A stretch of 64,000 bases of DNA from Magnetococcales bacterium (GCA_015231375.1 JADGBT010000004.1:62001-126000); one strand, 5' to 3'. Positions 1 through 8,763 are shown, counted from the first letter of the stretch. Notes: generated by a model not told the origin, from the letters alone. Program-made: numbers and translations.

Positions 1-1863
1 GGTGAACAGCCGACCCAGCAACGGCAGATCCGAAAGCACGGGCGTGCCGGTGCGATACTTGGCGGCGGTTTTGTCGATCAGACCGCCCAGCAGCACCGTA
101 TCCCGGTCCTGAAGTTCCAGCAGGGTGCTGATCTCTTTCAGATTCACCTGGGGCAACGAGACCTCGGAGGCCCCGAATTTCTTGGCATCCAACGTGCCGG
201 ACACCAGCGAGCTTTGAATCGGATGGATGGACAAGGTGATCTTGCCATCCGTGGAGATGAACGGCACCACACCCATCATCACCCCGTCGAACAGGGTGGC
301 GGTGGTCACCTCGGTGGTGGGCGCGGCCCCGGCCACGGTGGCGGCGGTCACTTTGGTCTGTTGCACATAGTTGCTGGACTGGCCCACGCTGATCATGGCA
401 GGCTGACCGTGACGGGCGCGGATGGTGGGATTGGACAGGGTGCGCACGTCGCCGAACTGCTTCAAAAGATCGATGAAGGCCAGACCGTGGGATCCCCCCA
501 GGGTCAATCCCAGACCGGCGGACTTGGCGCCCTGGCTGCCCACAGCGCTGGTGGTTCCGGAGGTGGAACTGGTGGGAATGCCCACCTTTAGATAGCGACT
601 CGCAGATGCTGAAAACGGATCGTTGCGAATAATCGTACCCGCATCATTCACGATCACCCCATCCCCGGCACCCAAAGTGGAAATGGTCTGGGTGATGCCG
701 CTGGTCAACGCCAGATTGGTGCGCAACAAGGCCCAGTTGATGCCGGCCTGATACGCGTCGCTCAACTGCACCTCCAGCATGCGCGCCTCGATCAGGATCT
801 GACGGCCCAGAATCTCCTTGTAGCGCTGCACCAGATCGGTGGCGGACTTGACCGCCGAAGGTTTGGCCCGGATATAGAGAGTTCCGGTCTGACGGTTGAT
901 CTGGTAGGTGCCTTTTTTCTCGCCCACCAGGGTTTTCAGGGTCGTTTCGATGGGGTCGTAGGGATTGGTGCCCTTGGCGCCCCCGGTCATAGAAAAACCG
1001 CCCTTCAGCCCGGTCCCGGCGGCTGGAGCGGCGGCGCCCGCGCCACCGATGCCGGTCAAGGCCGCCGCGCCCAGCACATCCCCACCCGATTCAAAGGTGG
1101 AGGTGACATTGGTTTCCAGGAAGTTCAAAGGAATGACCACCTCCTGGAACGGTTCGACCCGCAACAGGTTGTCCTCGATCACCCCGTGGAGATCCGCCAG
1201 ACGCAACACCTCCCGCAGCACCGTGGCGGCGGAGACCTTTTGGAAACTGACCGTGATCAGCGGCGCCTCTTCGAGCACGGCGGGATCGAGCATCAGGTTC
1301 AGGTTGGCCTGTCTGGCCAGGGCGCGCAACGCCTGACGGGCATCCACCTTGTCCATTTCCAAAGAGACCATGATGTCGGAAAGACGGTCGTATTTGGGCA
1401 GCACCGGAGCGGGCAGCACCGGAGGCGCCACCTGTTCCAGGGAGCGCATTTGATCGTTGCGCGCCCCGAGTCCCCGGGTCTCGCTGACCACGCGGCCATG
1501 CAGGTCATGATCCGGCGACGCATTGGACAGACGCCGGGCGTCGCGGTCGATCTCCCGACTGGCGCGGTCCCAGCCTGGGAACGCTTCCGGTTTGGAATCC
1601 CCTTTGGCACCGGACTTGTCGGCGGACTTGTCGGCGGGCTTGTCGGCAGACGGGTTGGCGGGCTTGTCGGCGGACTTGAGGGCATCCCCCTCCCGTTGCC
1701 GGGCCAGGGTCGAGGACTCCTCGGCCAGGGCCTGGTGGGCGGCCGCCATGGAAGCCTTGTCCGTCGGGCCTGGATGGCCGGAGACCATCTCGCCCGTCTT
1801 GCATCCGCCCATCACCAGAGCCAGGGACACGATGCCACCGATCATCCATGCTTGCTTCATCAT
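1..1863 (-). CDS. mshL: MshL-like outer-membrane secretin lipoprotein (3' end cut by window edge)
   Basis: Outer-membrane secretin ring subunit, most like MshL of MSHA-type (type IVb) pili. The reading frame opens at the ATG at 1863 and is still open at base 1, so about 621 residues are visible and the C-terminus is missing. The N-terminus (MMKQAWMIGG...LVMGGC) is a lipoprotein signal with a lipobox-like site at Cys21. Residues about 63-84 are a low-complexity ADK/SADK repeat. A short secretin N-terminal (STN-like) domain follows, with a sheet segment near the phrase NLMLDPAVLEEAPL. The secretin core occupies roughly the last 250 residues, with the late motif VVPFISTDGKITLSIHP and a DTVLLGGLIDK segment. 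PilQ or a type II GspD are alternatives; the lipoprotein N-terminus and core favour MshL. No pilus partners are inside the window. Confidence 0.8.
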   Translation of the reverse strand, partial: MMKQAWMIGGIVSLALVMGGCKTGEMVSGHPGPTDKASMAAAHQALAEESSTLARQREGDALKSADKPANPSADKPADKSADKSGAKGDSKPEAFPGWDRASREIDRDARRLSNASPDHDLHGRVVSETRGLGARNDQMRSLEQVAPPVLPAPVLPKYDRLSDIMVSLEMDKVDARQALRALARQANLNLMLDPAVLEEAPLITVSFQKVSAATVLREVLRLADLHGVIEDNLLRVEPFQEVVIPLNFLETNVTSTFESGGDVLGAAALTGIGGAGAAAPAAGTGLKGGFSMTGGAKGTNPYDPIETTLKTLVGEKKGTYQINRQTGTLYIRAKPSAVKSATDLVQRYKEILGRQILIEARMLEVQLSDAYQAGINWALLRTNLALTSGITQTISTLGAGDGVIVNDAGTIIRNDPFSASASRYLKVGIPTSSTSGTTSAVGSQGAKSAGLGLTLGGSHGLAFIDLLKQFGDVRTLSNPTIRARHGQPAMISVGQSSNYVQQTKVTAATVAGAAPTTEVTTATLFDGVMMGVVPFISTDGKITLSIHPIQSSLVSGTLDAKKFGASEVSLPQVNLKEISTLLELQDRDTVLLGGLIDKTAAKYRTGTPVLSDLPLLGRLFT

Positions 1864-1905
1864 GCGCGACCCTTTGTTGGGATCCATGGAACGGAAACCC
1901 GCTCA

Positions 1906-1938
1906 TTCTTGGGAAGAAACGCCTATTCTATACAGAAT
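1906..1938. promoter_or_regulatory. Two short palindromes between divergent genes
   Basis: The 214 bp between the secretin (minus) and waaA (plus) contain two perfect 5-bp-arm palindromes: TTCTTgggAAGAA at 1906-1918 and ATTCTatacAGAAT at 1925-1938. Their closeness and their position between divergent starts suit an operator or overlapping promoter region. No regulator can be assigned. Confidence 0.25.
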
Positions 1939-2077
1939 CATAAACAATCCGGACCATTATTTCAACCAGTCACGCCATCATCACTCGATCCGGCTTGGGC
2001 CGACGTGGTATATGGTTGCGCGGGGACGGTCTCCATGGTGGATGGCCCACCGCCACCTTTGGCTTTTTGAAAAAATC

Positions 2078-3358
2078 ATGCACACCCTTTATCACGCCCT
2101 GCTGACGCTCGTCATGATTCTGACACTTCCGGTATGGATCTGGCGTTATTTCACCACCTCCAAATACCGGGGAACCGTTCTGCCGCGTCTGGGAATACTC
2201 CCTGCGGAAACAAGCAAGAAAGATACCACAAAACCCCGAATCTGGCTGCACGCCGTCTCGGTGGGCGAGGTGATGGCGGCGCGGGAACTGGCCGCCACCC
2301 TGATGCAACGCTTTCCCGATCACGAACTGGTGGTCTCCACGGTCACCCGCACCGGCCAGCAGGTGGCCAGAGAACACCTGCCCGCCGCCACGGCCTGTCA
2401 CTATCTGCCCATCGATCTGCCGATCTGCATTCATCCGGTGGTCAACGCCATCCGGCCACGCATGCTGGTGGTCATGGAGACCGAATTGTGGCCCGGACTC
2501 TTCCGGGTGCTGGCCCAACGCGGCGTCCCGATCTTTGTGGTCAATGGCCGCATCTCCCCGCGCTCCTTCCGACGGTATCACGCCATCCGCGCCCTGACCC
2601 GACGGCTGCTGGCCGATGGCCGCCTGTTTCTCATGCAATCCGCCCCGGACGCCCAGCGCCTGATCGCCATGGGCGCCGATCCGACACGGGTGGTGGTCAC
2701 CGGCAATCTCAAATACGATCAGGCCATGCAACCCCCGGATCCAAACCGGCTACAGCAATTGACCACCCGGCTGCCCGTGCCGGAACAACCGGTCTGGATC
2801 GGCGCCAGCACCCATCCGGGAGAAGAGGAGATTCTGCTGGAGCTGCATCATCAACTGCAACGCCATCCGCTCTCCCCACGGCTGATCCTGGTGCCGCGCC
2901 ATCCGGAACGCTGCGCGGCCATCGAAGAGCTGGCCCGGCAACGCGGGTTGCGGCTGCAACGCTTTTCTACGATCCAGGGAAACTGGGAGGCGCCGTTGCT
3001 GCTGGTGGATGAAATCGGCTGGCTGAACGGATTGTATCGCTGGGGGCAACTGGTGTTCATCGGCGGCACGCTGGTGCCCAAAGGGGGACAGAACATGCTC
3101 GAAGCCGCCGCCTGGGGTCTGCCGGTGGTATTTGGACCCCATGTGTTCAATTTCCGCGAGATCGCCGCGCAGATGCAACAGACCGGCGGCGCACTCCGCA
3201 TCGACACCCCCGCCGAACTCCAGACCCAGGTGACCAGTCTGCTGGAAAATCCCCAGCGCCGCCAGCAGATGGGCGCGGCGGCCCGCTCCGTGATCCCGGC
3301 CAATACCGGAGCCGTGCAGCGCACCCTCGACGCCATCCAGCAGGTCATGGACCCTTAG
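2078..3358 (+). CDS. waaA: 3-deoxy-D-manno-octulosonic acid (Kdo) transferase
   Basis: Transfers Kdo from CMP-Kdo to the lipid A precursor at the inner face of the cytoplasmic membrane (GT30 family). The 426-residue product has the usual length when started at the ATG at 2078; the frame is open further upstream but that part is not conserved. An N-terminal hydrophobic anchor (residues about 3-20) is followed by the GT30 signature WLHAVSVGEVMAARELA, then METELWPGLF and VTGNLKYDQAM. The C-terminal half carries the donor-binding segment FIGGTLVPKGGQNMLEAAAWG. lpxK starts 6 bp after the stop, so Kdo addition and lipid A phosphorylation are probably co-transcribed. I am confident of the family; the number of Kdo units added cannot be read from sequence. 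Confidence 0.95.
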   Translation: MHTLYHALLTLVMILTLPVWIWRYFTTSKYRGTVLPRLGILPAETSKKDTTKPRIWLHAVSVGEVMAARELAATLMQRFPDHELVVSTVTRTGQQVAREHLPAATACHYLPIDLPICIHPVVNAIRPRMLVVMETELWPGLFRVLAQRGVPIFVVNGRISPRSFRRYHAIRALTRRLLADGRLFLMQSAPDAQRLIAMGADPTRVVVTGNLKYDQAMQPPDPNRLQQLTTRLPVPEQPVWIGASTHPGEEEILLELHHQLQRHPLSPRLILVPRHPERCAAIEELARQRGLRLQRFSTIQGNWEAPLLLVDEIGWLNGLYRWGQLVFIGGTLVPKGGQNMLEAAAWGLPVVFGPHVFNFREIAAQMQQTGGALRIDTPAELQTQVTSLLENPQRRQQMGAAARSVIPANTGAVQRTLDAIQQVMDP

Positions 3359-3364
3359 ATCCCC

Positions 3365-4489
3365 ATGCAACGTCTGCTCCCCTGGCTCACCGGCGCGCAA
3401 CCGCCCGAATCCCCGACAGCCCGGCTGCTCCTTTCCGGACTGGCCGGAGTCGGCGCGCTGCTGGGGGGAGTCCAGCTCCTCAAGGCCCGGCTGCACCGTC
3501 ACCATCACCTCTCATCTCTACGCGCGCCCTGTCCGGTGATCAGCGTCGGCAATCTCACGGTGGGCGGCACCGGCAAAACCCCCATGGTCTGCTGGCTCGC
3601 CCAACACCTGAGCGCCACCGGTCGCCGCATCGCCGTGGTCAGCCGTGGCTACCGACAGCACTCCCGCTCACGCGTGACCGTGGTCGCCGACCCGGAGGGC
3701 ATTCGACTGGCGCCACCCATGGCCGCCGACGAGGCGGTCCTGTTGGCCCACGCCCTGCCCGGCGTCGCGATCCTCACCGGCGCCGACCGTCCCGCCCTGA
3801 TCCGCCACGCGCTGGAACAATTCGGCTGCAATCTAATCCTCATGGACGACGGCTTTCACCGCCTCGATGTGGACCGGGATCTGGATCTGGTGCTGCTCGA
3901 CGCCCGTCGTCCCTTTGGCAATGGTCGGGTATTGCCCGGCGGCATTCTGCGCGAGTTTCCCTCGGCCCTGCATCGTTGCGACGGCATCATCCTCACCCGC
4001 GCCGACGATCCCGACGCCACCCGCGCCACCCTGAACGCCCTGACACACCGTTTTCCCGACAAACCCCTGCTGACCGCCATCCACCGTCCTTCCGCCTGGA
4101 TTCCCATCCATCCCGACGGCCCCGCCCGTCCTCTCGACGCTCTGACCGGACCGGTGCTGGCCTTTTGCGGCATCGGCACCCCGGAAGGATTCCAGCGCGC
4201 CCTGCACGCGCTTCCTGTCCGGCTGACCGGTTTCCATCCCTTCCCGGACCATCACCCCTTCACTCCCGACACCCTGCGCCATCTCAGCGCCCTGGCCCAA
4301 TCCTCCGGCGCCCACGCCCTGGTCTGCACGGAAAAAGACGCGGTCAAACTGAACCGCGCCGCCCTCTCCCTGCCTTTGTTCGCCCTGCGGGTGACCATGG
4401 AACTGCAACACAACCGCAGTTGGCTGGAACAGCGGCTGGCGTTTCTGGATCGTTCCCCTTCTCTTTTCACCTCCGGTCAGCCCGGTTGA
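3365..4489 (+). CDS. lpxK: Tetraacyldisaccharide 4'-kinase
   Basis: Phosphorylates the 4' position of the lipid A disaccharide using ATP at the inner-membrane surface. The 374-residue protein has an N-terminal hydrophobic stretch (about residues 20-40) and a P-loop SVGNLTVGGTGKTP at about 60-73. The DDGFHRLDVDRDLDLVLLD segment follows, as in LpxK enzymes. Its position 6 bp behind waaA fits a Kdo/lipid A operon. It ends 51 bp before the stop of the convergent Trm112-like gene; that small gene follows lpxK in the same direction in many proteobacteria, so its orientation here is slightly unusual. Confidence 0.95.
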   Translation: MQRLLPWLTGAQPPESPTARLLLSGLAGVGALLGGVQLLKARLHRHHHLSSLRAPCPVISVGNLTVGGTGKTPMVCWLAQHLSATGRRIAVVSRGYRQHSRSRVTVVADPEGIRLAPPMAADEAVLLAHALPGVAILTGADRPALIRHALEQFGCNLILMDDGFHRLDVDRDLDLVLLDARRPFGNGRVLPGGILREFPSALHRCDGIILTRADDPDATRATLNALTHRFPDKPLLTAIHRPSAWIPIHPDGPARPLDALTGPVLAFCGIGTPEGFQRALHALPVRLTGFHPFPDHHPFTPDTLRHLSALAQSSGAHALVCTEKDAVKLNRAALSLPLFALRVTMELQHNRSWLEQRLAFLDRSPSLFTSGQPG

Positions 4490-4540
4490 TCCGACCCGGT
4501 TGACATGACGATCGCGTCAGTCCAAACACGCAGGCCCGTT

Positions 4541-4708
4541 TTATTCCAGGTGGCGCGCCTCGTCCACCAGCATCACCGGAATCCCCTCCCGGATCGGAAA
4601 CGCCATGCGATCGGCCTTGCAGATCAGTTCTGCGGCTTTTGCGTCATACTCCAGACTTCCCTTGCATTGGGGACAGACCAGAATCTCCAACAACGCCCTG
4701 TCGATCAT
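4541..4708 (-). CDS. Trm112 family small protein (YcaR/UPF0434 type)
   Basis: A 55-residue protein ([17 protein letters not shown]...RHLE) that I translated by hand. It has the Trm112-family core: [13 protein letters not shown] with a CxxC pair, a later single Cys ([12 protein letters not shown]), and the closing pattern [16 protein letters not shown]. Family members are small zinc-ribbon-like proteins; the yeast homologue activates methyltransferases, and the bacterial role is poorly defined. It is convergent with lpxK and separated from the upstream recO by a repeat element, so it probably has its own promoter in 4709-4925. Confidence 0.9.
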   Translation of the reverse strand: MIDRALLEILVCPQCKGSLEYDAKAAELICKADRMAFPIREGIPVMLVDEARHLE

Positions 4709-4748
4709 CGATCTTCACTCCTGAAAATAATGCGTTGTTTCACTAACG

Positions 4749-4924
4749 GGGTCCAGGGGCCATTGGCCCCTGGTGGGATCCAAGGGCGAAGCCCTTGGGA
4801 CTTTAAAAACACAAAACATCCCATTAAAAATATTCTAAAAACATAAATATTCTAAGAAGATAAAATTTTATGTTTTTTAAAGTCAAAACCCTGGGGGAAG
4901 AATCCCCCAGACCCCCGCTTTTTT
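4749..4924. repeat. Dispersed intergenic inverted-repeat element, copy 1 (terminator-like)
   Basis: Two hairpin blocks face each other between recO and the Trm112-like gene. The left block has the hairpins CCAGGGGCCattGGCCCCTGG and CAAGGGCgaaGCCCTTG, then GGGACTTTAAAAAC. The right block reads TTTTTTAAAGTCAAAACC, then CTGGGGGAagAATCCCCCAG and ACCCCCGC, then eight T. Related copies lie at about 14577, 25743, 49850 and 61635. On the minus strand the right block would end recO transcripts. Confidence 0.75.
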
Positions 4925-4925
4925 T

Positions 4926-5675
4926 TCAATCCGCCAGATCCATCAAACGTCGAAACGGCGCCTCGGCGGCCAAAGCGCGCGGGTCGATCCGGGTCAAACC
5001 CGCCATGCCCAACCGATACAAAAGCGTCAATTCATTCCGGGACAGTCCAACCATGGCCGGAGGCCAGGCCCGATCGTTCATGGCCCCAAGCACCGCCGAT
5101 GTCACCTCGGGCAACCGCTGGGCATGGGGAAAACCACAAGACGCGCACACCACCCCACCCCGACGCACGGAAAAATAACGCAAATCCTCCCGACGACCAC
5201 ACCCGACACAATCACCCGCACGCCAGCCGTGACCAAACAGACCAAGCAAACGCCCCAAGGAACCCGCCACCACAACCAGGGGATCCACCCCGGCATCCAG
5301 GGCATCCAACGCGCTGTCAAGACCATGAAACACCGCCCCGTCGCCCGGATCACCCGGCATGCCGAAACGATGCACCACCTCGATGAGCAGTTGCGCCGCC
5401 GCAGCCGCCGCAGCCATGAAAGGCAGATGATGCCGCGCCCGGACGATTTCCACCCGACTGACCGTGCCCATGGCCTCGGGCCCACGGGCGCGCAACTCCA
5501 CTTCCAGCAGATGAAACCCGGAAAACGCCGCGCGCGCGCCATCCCGTCCTCCCCGCCGCGCGCCCCGGGCCATGGCCGGAATCAGGCCATATCCCGGCAT
5601 CAGCAGGGTCACGATCCAGGAGGTGTCGCGAAACGGCAAACGCCGCAACGCCAGCGCGTTATCTCCGATCCTCAT
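4926..5675 (-). CDS. recO: DNA repair protein RecO
   Basis: RecFOR-pathway mediator that helps load RecA on SSB-coated single-stranded DNA and anneals complementary strands. The start at 5675 is chosen because MRIGDNALALRRLPFRDTSW then aligns residue for residue in length with the E. coli N-terminus; starts at 5687 and 5696 are also in frame. The OB-fold N-terminal domain is followed by a helical domain. The zinc-type cysteines are present as CVGCGRRE and CASCG (about residues 155-180). The gene overlaps the end of era by 17 bp and closes the rnc-era-recO string. The repeat element directly after the stop probably acts as the terminator. Confidence 0.93.
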   Translation of the reverse strand: MRIGDNALALRRLPFRDTSWIVTLLMPGYGLIPAMARGARRGGRDGARAAFSGFHLLEVELRARGPEAMGTVSRVEIVRARHHLPFMAAAAAAAQLLIEVVHRFGMPGDPGDGAVFHGLDSALDALDAGVDPLVVVAGSLGRLLGLFGHGWRAGDCVGCGRREDLRYFSVRRGGVVCASCGFPHAQRLPEVTSAVLGAMNDRAWPPAMVGLSRNELTLLYRLGMAGLTRIDPRALAAEAPFRRLMDLAD

Positions 5676-6660
5676 CCGGGTCATCCGGGTCCACATACCC
5701 CAGGTCCGCCAATACGCGGGGATCCCCGCTCCACTCTCTTTCCACCCGCACCTGCAACTGCATGAAAATCGGACCGCCGAACATGGCTTCCAGCTCCTTG
5801 CGGGCCAACGCGCCCACCCGCTTGAGCCCCTCCCCCCGGTGACCGATGACGATCCCCTTCTGGGACTCCCGCGCCACGATGATCAACGCCTCCAGATCCC
5901 GCACCTCGGAAGGAGCGGGCCGCCGCTCCCAGGTCACCACCCGCACCGCCAGGGCATAAGGGAGTTCCTGACGCAACTGCATGAACAACTTTTCCCGGAT
6001 CACCTCGGCGATGATGAAATCCTCCGACTGATCGGTCCATTGACCGGCGGGAAAATAACGCGGGCCTTCCGGCAGAAAATCCGGCAACAGCTTCAGCAGA
6101 CGCTCCACATTGCGACCCGTCATGGCCGAAATCGGCACCACCTCGGCAATGCGCTCCTCGGCCAACGCCGTGACCGCAGCCAGACGCTCCATGAGCTGTC
6201 CGGTCAACACCCGATCCACCTTGTTGAACACCAGAATCACCCGGGCGGAACCCAAACGGTTGAGAATCTCGCGATCCTCGCTGGTCAGTCCCGTGGTGGC
6301 CTCGACGAAATACAAGATCACATCCGCTTCGCTGCACGCGTCATAGGCGGCGCGCACCATCACCCGATTGAGCAGCAGACGACCCGGCTCGTGAATGCCC
6401 GGCGTATCCAGAAAAATCAACTGCGCCCCGTCGCGCTCGCACACCCCCAACACCCGACTGCGCGTGGTCTGGGCCTTGGGCGTGACAATGGCCGCCTTGC
6501 GACCCAGCACCCGGTTCAAGAAGGTGGATTTTCCCGTATTCGGACGACCGGCGATGGCAATATAACCGGAACGAAAACAGGTCGGCTCCGCCGAGTCCGA
6601 CACGCCCGGCGACAACGCCCCGTCGTTCACACCACCCGTGGATGACTCACGCACACTCAA
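5659..6660 (-). CDS. era: Ribosome-assembly GTPase Era
   Basis: Essential GTPase that binds the 3' end of 16S rRNA during 30S maturation. The G1 motif GRPNTGKST lies near residue 40, followed by DTPG (G3) and NKVD (G4). A C-terminal KH domain contains the GxxG-like core IVIGHRGEGLKRVG. I place the start at the TTG at 6660, 8 nt after a GGAG and overlapping the rnc stop as TTGA. A GTG at 6669 sits directly on the GGAG and is a less likely start. About 30 non-conserved residues precede the G domain in either case. It is translationally coupled to rnc upstream and recO downstream, the classical rnc-era-recO arrangement. Confidence 0.95.
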   Translation of the reverse strand: MSVRESSTGGVNDGALSPGVSDSAEPTCFRSGYIAIAGRPNTGKSTFLNRVLGRKAAIVTPKAQTTRSRVLGVCERDGAQLIFLDTPGIHEPGRLLLNRVMVRAAYDACSEADVILYFVEATTGLTSEDREILNRLGSARVILVFNKVDRVLTGQLMERLAAVTALAEERIAEVVPISAMTGRNVERLLKLLPDFLPEGPRYFPAGQWTDQSEDFIIAEVIREKLFMQLRQELPYALAVRVVTWERRPAPSEVRDLEALIIVARESQKGIVIGHRGEGLKRVGALARKELEAMFGGPIFMQLQVRVEREWSGDPRVLADLGYVDPDDPDEDRR

Positions 6661-7427
6661 TCCAGACACTCCTTCCCGACAGCCTGATCCATGATTTCCA
6701 TGACCGCACGCGCGGCCTCCTGCTCGGCGCGACGCTTGCTTGGCCCCTGGCCCCGCCCGCGAATCCGCGCCTCATCCACCTGACAATCCACCCAGAACAA
6801 CCGCTCGTGCGGCGCGCCGGAGAGTTCCACCAGCTCATAACGCGGCAAGGGACGTCCGGTGGCCTGCAACCGCTCCTGCAAGGCGGTCTTGAAATCCTTG
6901 CACTCTCCTCCCGGCGAAAAACGGTCCATGCGCGCCCCGAACAGCCGTTTGGCCACCCGTTCCACCGCCAACCAGCCCCCGTCCAGAAAGACCGCCCCTA
7001 AAATCGCCTCGATGCAGTTGCCCAGAATCGAGGGTTTCTCCCGACCACCGCTCAAGGACTCTCCCCGGCCCAGACGCAGACGGGCTCCCAATCCCAACTC
7101 CTGCCCCATCGCCCCCAACGCCCCGGTATTGACCAGCGACGCCCGCCAATGGGAAAGCTCCCCTTCCGGAGAGTCCGGAAAACGGTGATACAACAATTCG
7201 GAGACCGCCAGATCCAGCACCGCGTCCCCGAGAAACTCCAACCGTTCGTTGTGGCCACCCGGCAACCCGTCTTCGTCCCCCAAAACCCGGGAACCATCCG
7301 GCTCGTCCTGGGCCACGGAACGATGGGTCAACGCCAGCCGCAACAAGGAAAGATCCGCAAAAACGTGATCAAACCCGGCGACGAACCACGCGTTCAATTC
7401 CTCGGCATTCAGGGAAGTCCCGCTCAC
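6657..7427 (-). CDS. rnc: Ribonuclease III
   Basis: Double-strand-specific endoribonuclease that processes rRNA precursors and structured mRNAs. The catalytic signature NERLEFLGDAVLD lies at residues about 60-72, and the second acidic patch is in NCIEAILGAVFLDGG near 135-150. A C-terminal double-stranded RNA-binding domain follows (FKTALQERLQATGRPLPRYE and the later GxGxSKRRAEQEAAR motif). It probably starts at a GTG 3 bp after the stop of the DUF4845 gene and overlaps the era start, so translation of the three genes is likely coupled. Length (256 residues) is slightly above E. coli RNase III because of a longer loop before the signature. Confidence 0.97.
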   Translation of the reverse strand: MSGTSLNAEELNAWFVAGFDHVFADLSLLRLALTHRSVAQDEPDGSRVLGDEDGLPGGHNERLEFLGDAVLDLAVSELLYHRFPDSPEGELSHWRASLVNTGALGAMGQELGLGARLRLGRGESLSGGREKPSILGNCIEAILGAVFLDGGWLAVERVAKRLFGARMDRFSPGGECKDFKTALQERLQATGRPLPRYELVELSGAPHERLFWVDCQVDEARIRGRGQGPSKRRAEQEAARAVMEIMDQAVGKECLD

Positions 7428-7430
7428 CCG

Positions 7431-7769
7431 TCACGATTCCGACTGATAGGTCAGGTTCCACTCCTCGTATCCCGGCACGGCGAACTCCTCATCGCCATAC
7501 GCAAGACCCAAAGGAATGCTCATCTCCACCCGCACCCGATACCCCCGGGGCGTCCGGGTCAGGGTGAAGGCGTCGGCGGGCAGACGGGAACGATTCATTT
7601 CATAATCGATCCGACGTTTCACCTCTTCCACCGGCAGTTTGGCGTAATCCTTCACCACCCGGTTGGCCAGATCACGCATCAGATAATAGTCGTAAAGCGT
7701 GGTGCCGATCCGGGAGACCAGGGTCATGGCCACACCGACCACCGCCAGAATCACGATCAGTTTCACCAT
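7431..7769 (-). CDS. DUF4845 small membrane protein with duplicated start region
   Basis: A 112-residue protein when started at the ATG at 7769 (MVKLIVILAVVGVAMTLVSR). It has one N-terminal transmembrane helix and a C-terminal extracytoplasmic domain with a pattern typical of DUF4845 proteins, which sit between lepB and rnc in many proteobacteria. Function is unknown. The 5' end lies in a 48-bp tandem duplication (7761-7856). Each unit carries a GGGGGATTC ribosome-binding region and an in-frame ATGGTGAAA, so in-frame starts also exist at 7817 and 7862 and would add the repeat AYPGTRPDSGGFMVKP. I prefer the innermost start because it begins directly at the membrane anchor. Confidence 0.75.
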   Translation of the reverse strand: MVKLIVILAVVGVAMTLVSRIGTTLYDYYLMRDLANRVVKDYAKLPVEEVKRRIDYEMNRSRLPADAFTLTRTPRGYRVRVEMSIPLGLAYGDEEFAVPGYEEWNLTYQSES

Positions 7770-7856
7770 GAATCCCCCGGAATCGGGCCGGGTTCCCGGA
7801 TAGGCTGGTTTCACCATGAATCCCCCGGAATCGGGCCGGGTTCCCGGATAGGCTGT
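7761..7856. repeat. 48-bp tandem duplication carrying RBS and start codon
   Basis: Two adjacent, nearly identical 48-bp units (7761-7808 and 7809-7856) differ only at the last base. The length is a multiple of three, so the DUF4845 frame stays open through both. Each copy holds a ribosome-binding region and an ATG for the minus-strand gene. Confidence 0.9.
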
Positions 7857-7874
7857 GTTCATGCGCTCATCCCG

Positions 7875-8747
7875 TCAGCGGATCATTTGACCCACCCGCT
7901 CCCAGCGGGGTTTGTTTTCGGTGCGGTCCCAGGACCAGAAAAACGCCACGGCCCGCCCCACCAGACGATGGGCCGGAACCAATCCCCAATACCGACTGTC
8001 GTTGCTGTTGTCCCGGTTGTCCCCCATGACGAAATAGTGATCCGGGGGAATCAACTCGTCGGTGACCTGATCCAGGTTGGCATAGGGACGCAACAAAATG
8101 GAATGGGGCTGCTCTCCCAGGTGTTCCAGCAGACGCTGGGCCTCCACCCACTGTTCGGCCTCGTTGACGTAGTTGTAGTTGCCCTCCAACTGCTGGGCCA
8201 CCAGTTTCCCGTTGACGAACAAACGCTTTTCCCGATAGGAAACCCGGTCTCCGGGCAGGGCGATGATGCGCTTGATGTAGTCTTTGGTGGGATCCTTGGG
8301 ATACTCGAACACCACGACCTCACCCCGTTTCGGAGCGCCGGGCATCAAAACGCGCGTGTGGGTGAACGGAATCCGATAGCCGTAGGCCAACTTGTTGACG
8401 AACAGATAATCCCCTACCAGCAACGTGGGAATCATGGAGCCGGAGGGAATCTTGAAGGGTTCCACCACGAAGGTGCGCACCATGAAGGCGATGGCCACAG
8501 CCATGGCGATGGCTTCGTAGTATTCGGCGGCCACGCTGCCGCCTTCGAGGAAGCCTTCCCCCTTGACGAGCAGAAACACACCCATGCTCAACAGCCCCAA
8601 GGCGACGACACCACCCCAGGAGTGGGAAGCCTCGGGCATGGCATAGGCCCCCATGGAGACCGTGTTGCCCAACACGAAAATGGCGGCAATCACGAACAAC
8701 ACCCCATGCCAGAGATGTTTCCGACGCCATGGATGACGATTCACCAC
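7875..8747 (-). CDS. lepB: Signal peptidase I
   Basis: Membrane-bound serine/lysine protease that removes signal peptides from exported preproteins. Three hydrophobic segments (about residues 12-32, 43-62 and 78-90) precede the catalytic serine box KIPSGSMIPTLLVGDYLFV. The lysine box is KDYIKRIIALPGD, and the late box is FVMGDNRDNSNDSRYWG. At 290 residues it is close to the usual size. It starts at a GTG 16 bp after lepA, in the common lepA-lepB-rnc order, so it is probably co-transcribed with both neighbours. Confidence 0.96.
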   Translation of the reverse strand: MVNRHPWRRKHLWHGVLFVIAAIFVLGNTVSMGAYAMPEASHSWGGVVALGLLSMGVFLLVKGEGFLEGGSVAAEYYEAIAMAVAIAFMVRTFVVEPFKIPSGSMIPTLLVGDYLFVNKLAYGYRIPFTHTRVLMPGAPKRGEVVVFEYPKDPTKDYIKRIIALPGDRVSYREKRLFVNGKLVAQQLEGNYNYVNEAEQWVEAQRLLEHLGEQPHSILLRPYANLDQVTDELIPPDHYFVMGDNRDNSNDSRYWGLVPAHRLVGRAVAFFWSWDRTENKPRWERVGQMIR

Positions 8748-8763
8748 CGGATCAAGCCCTCCC

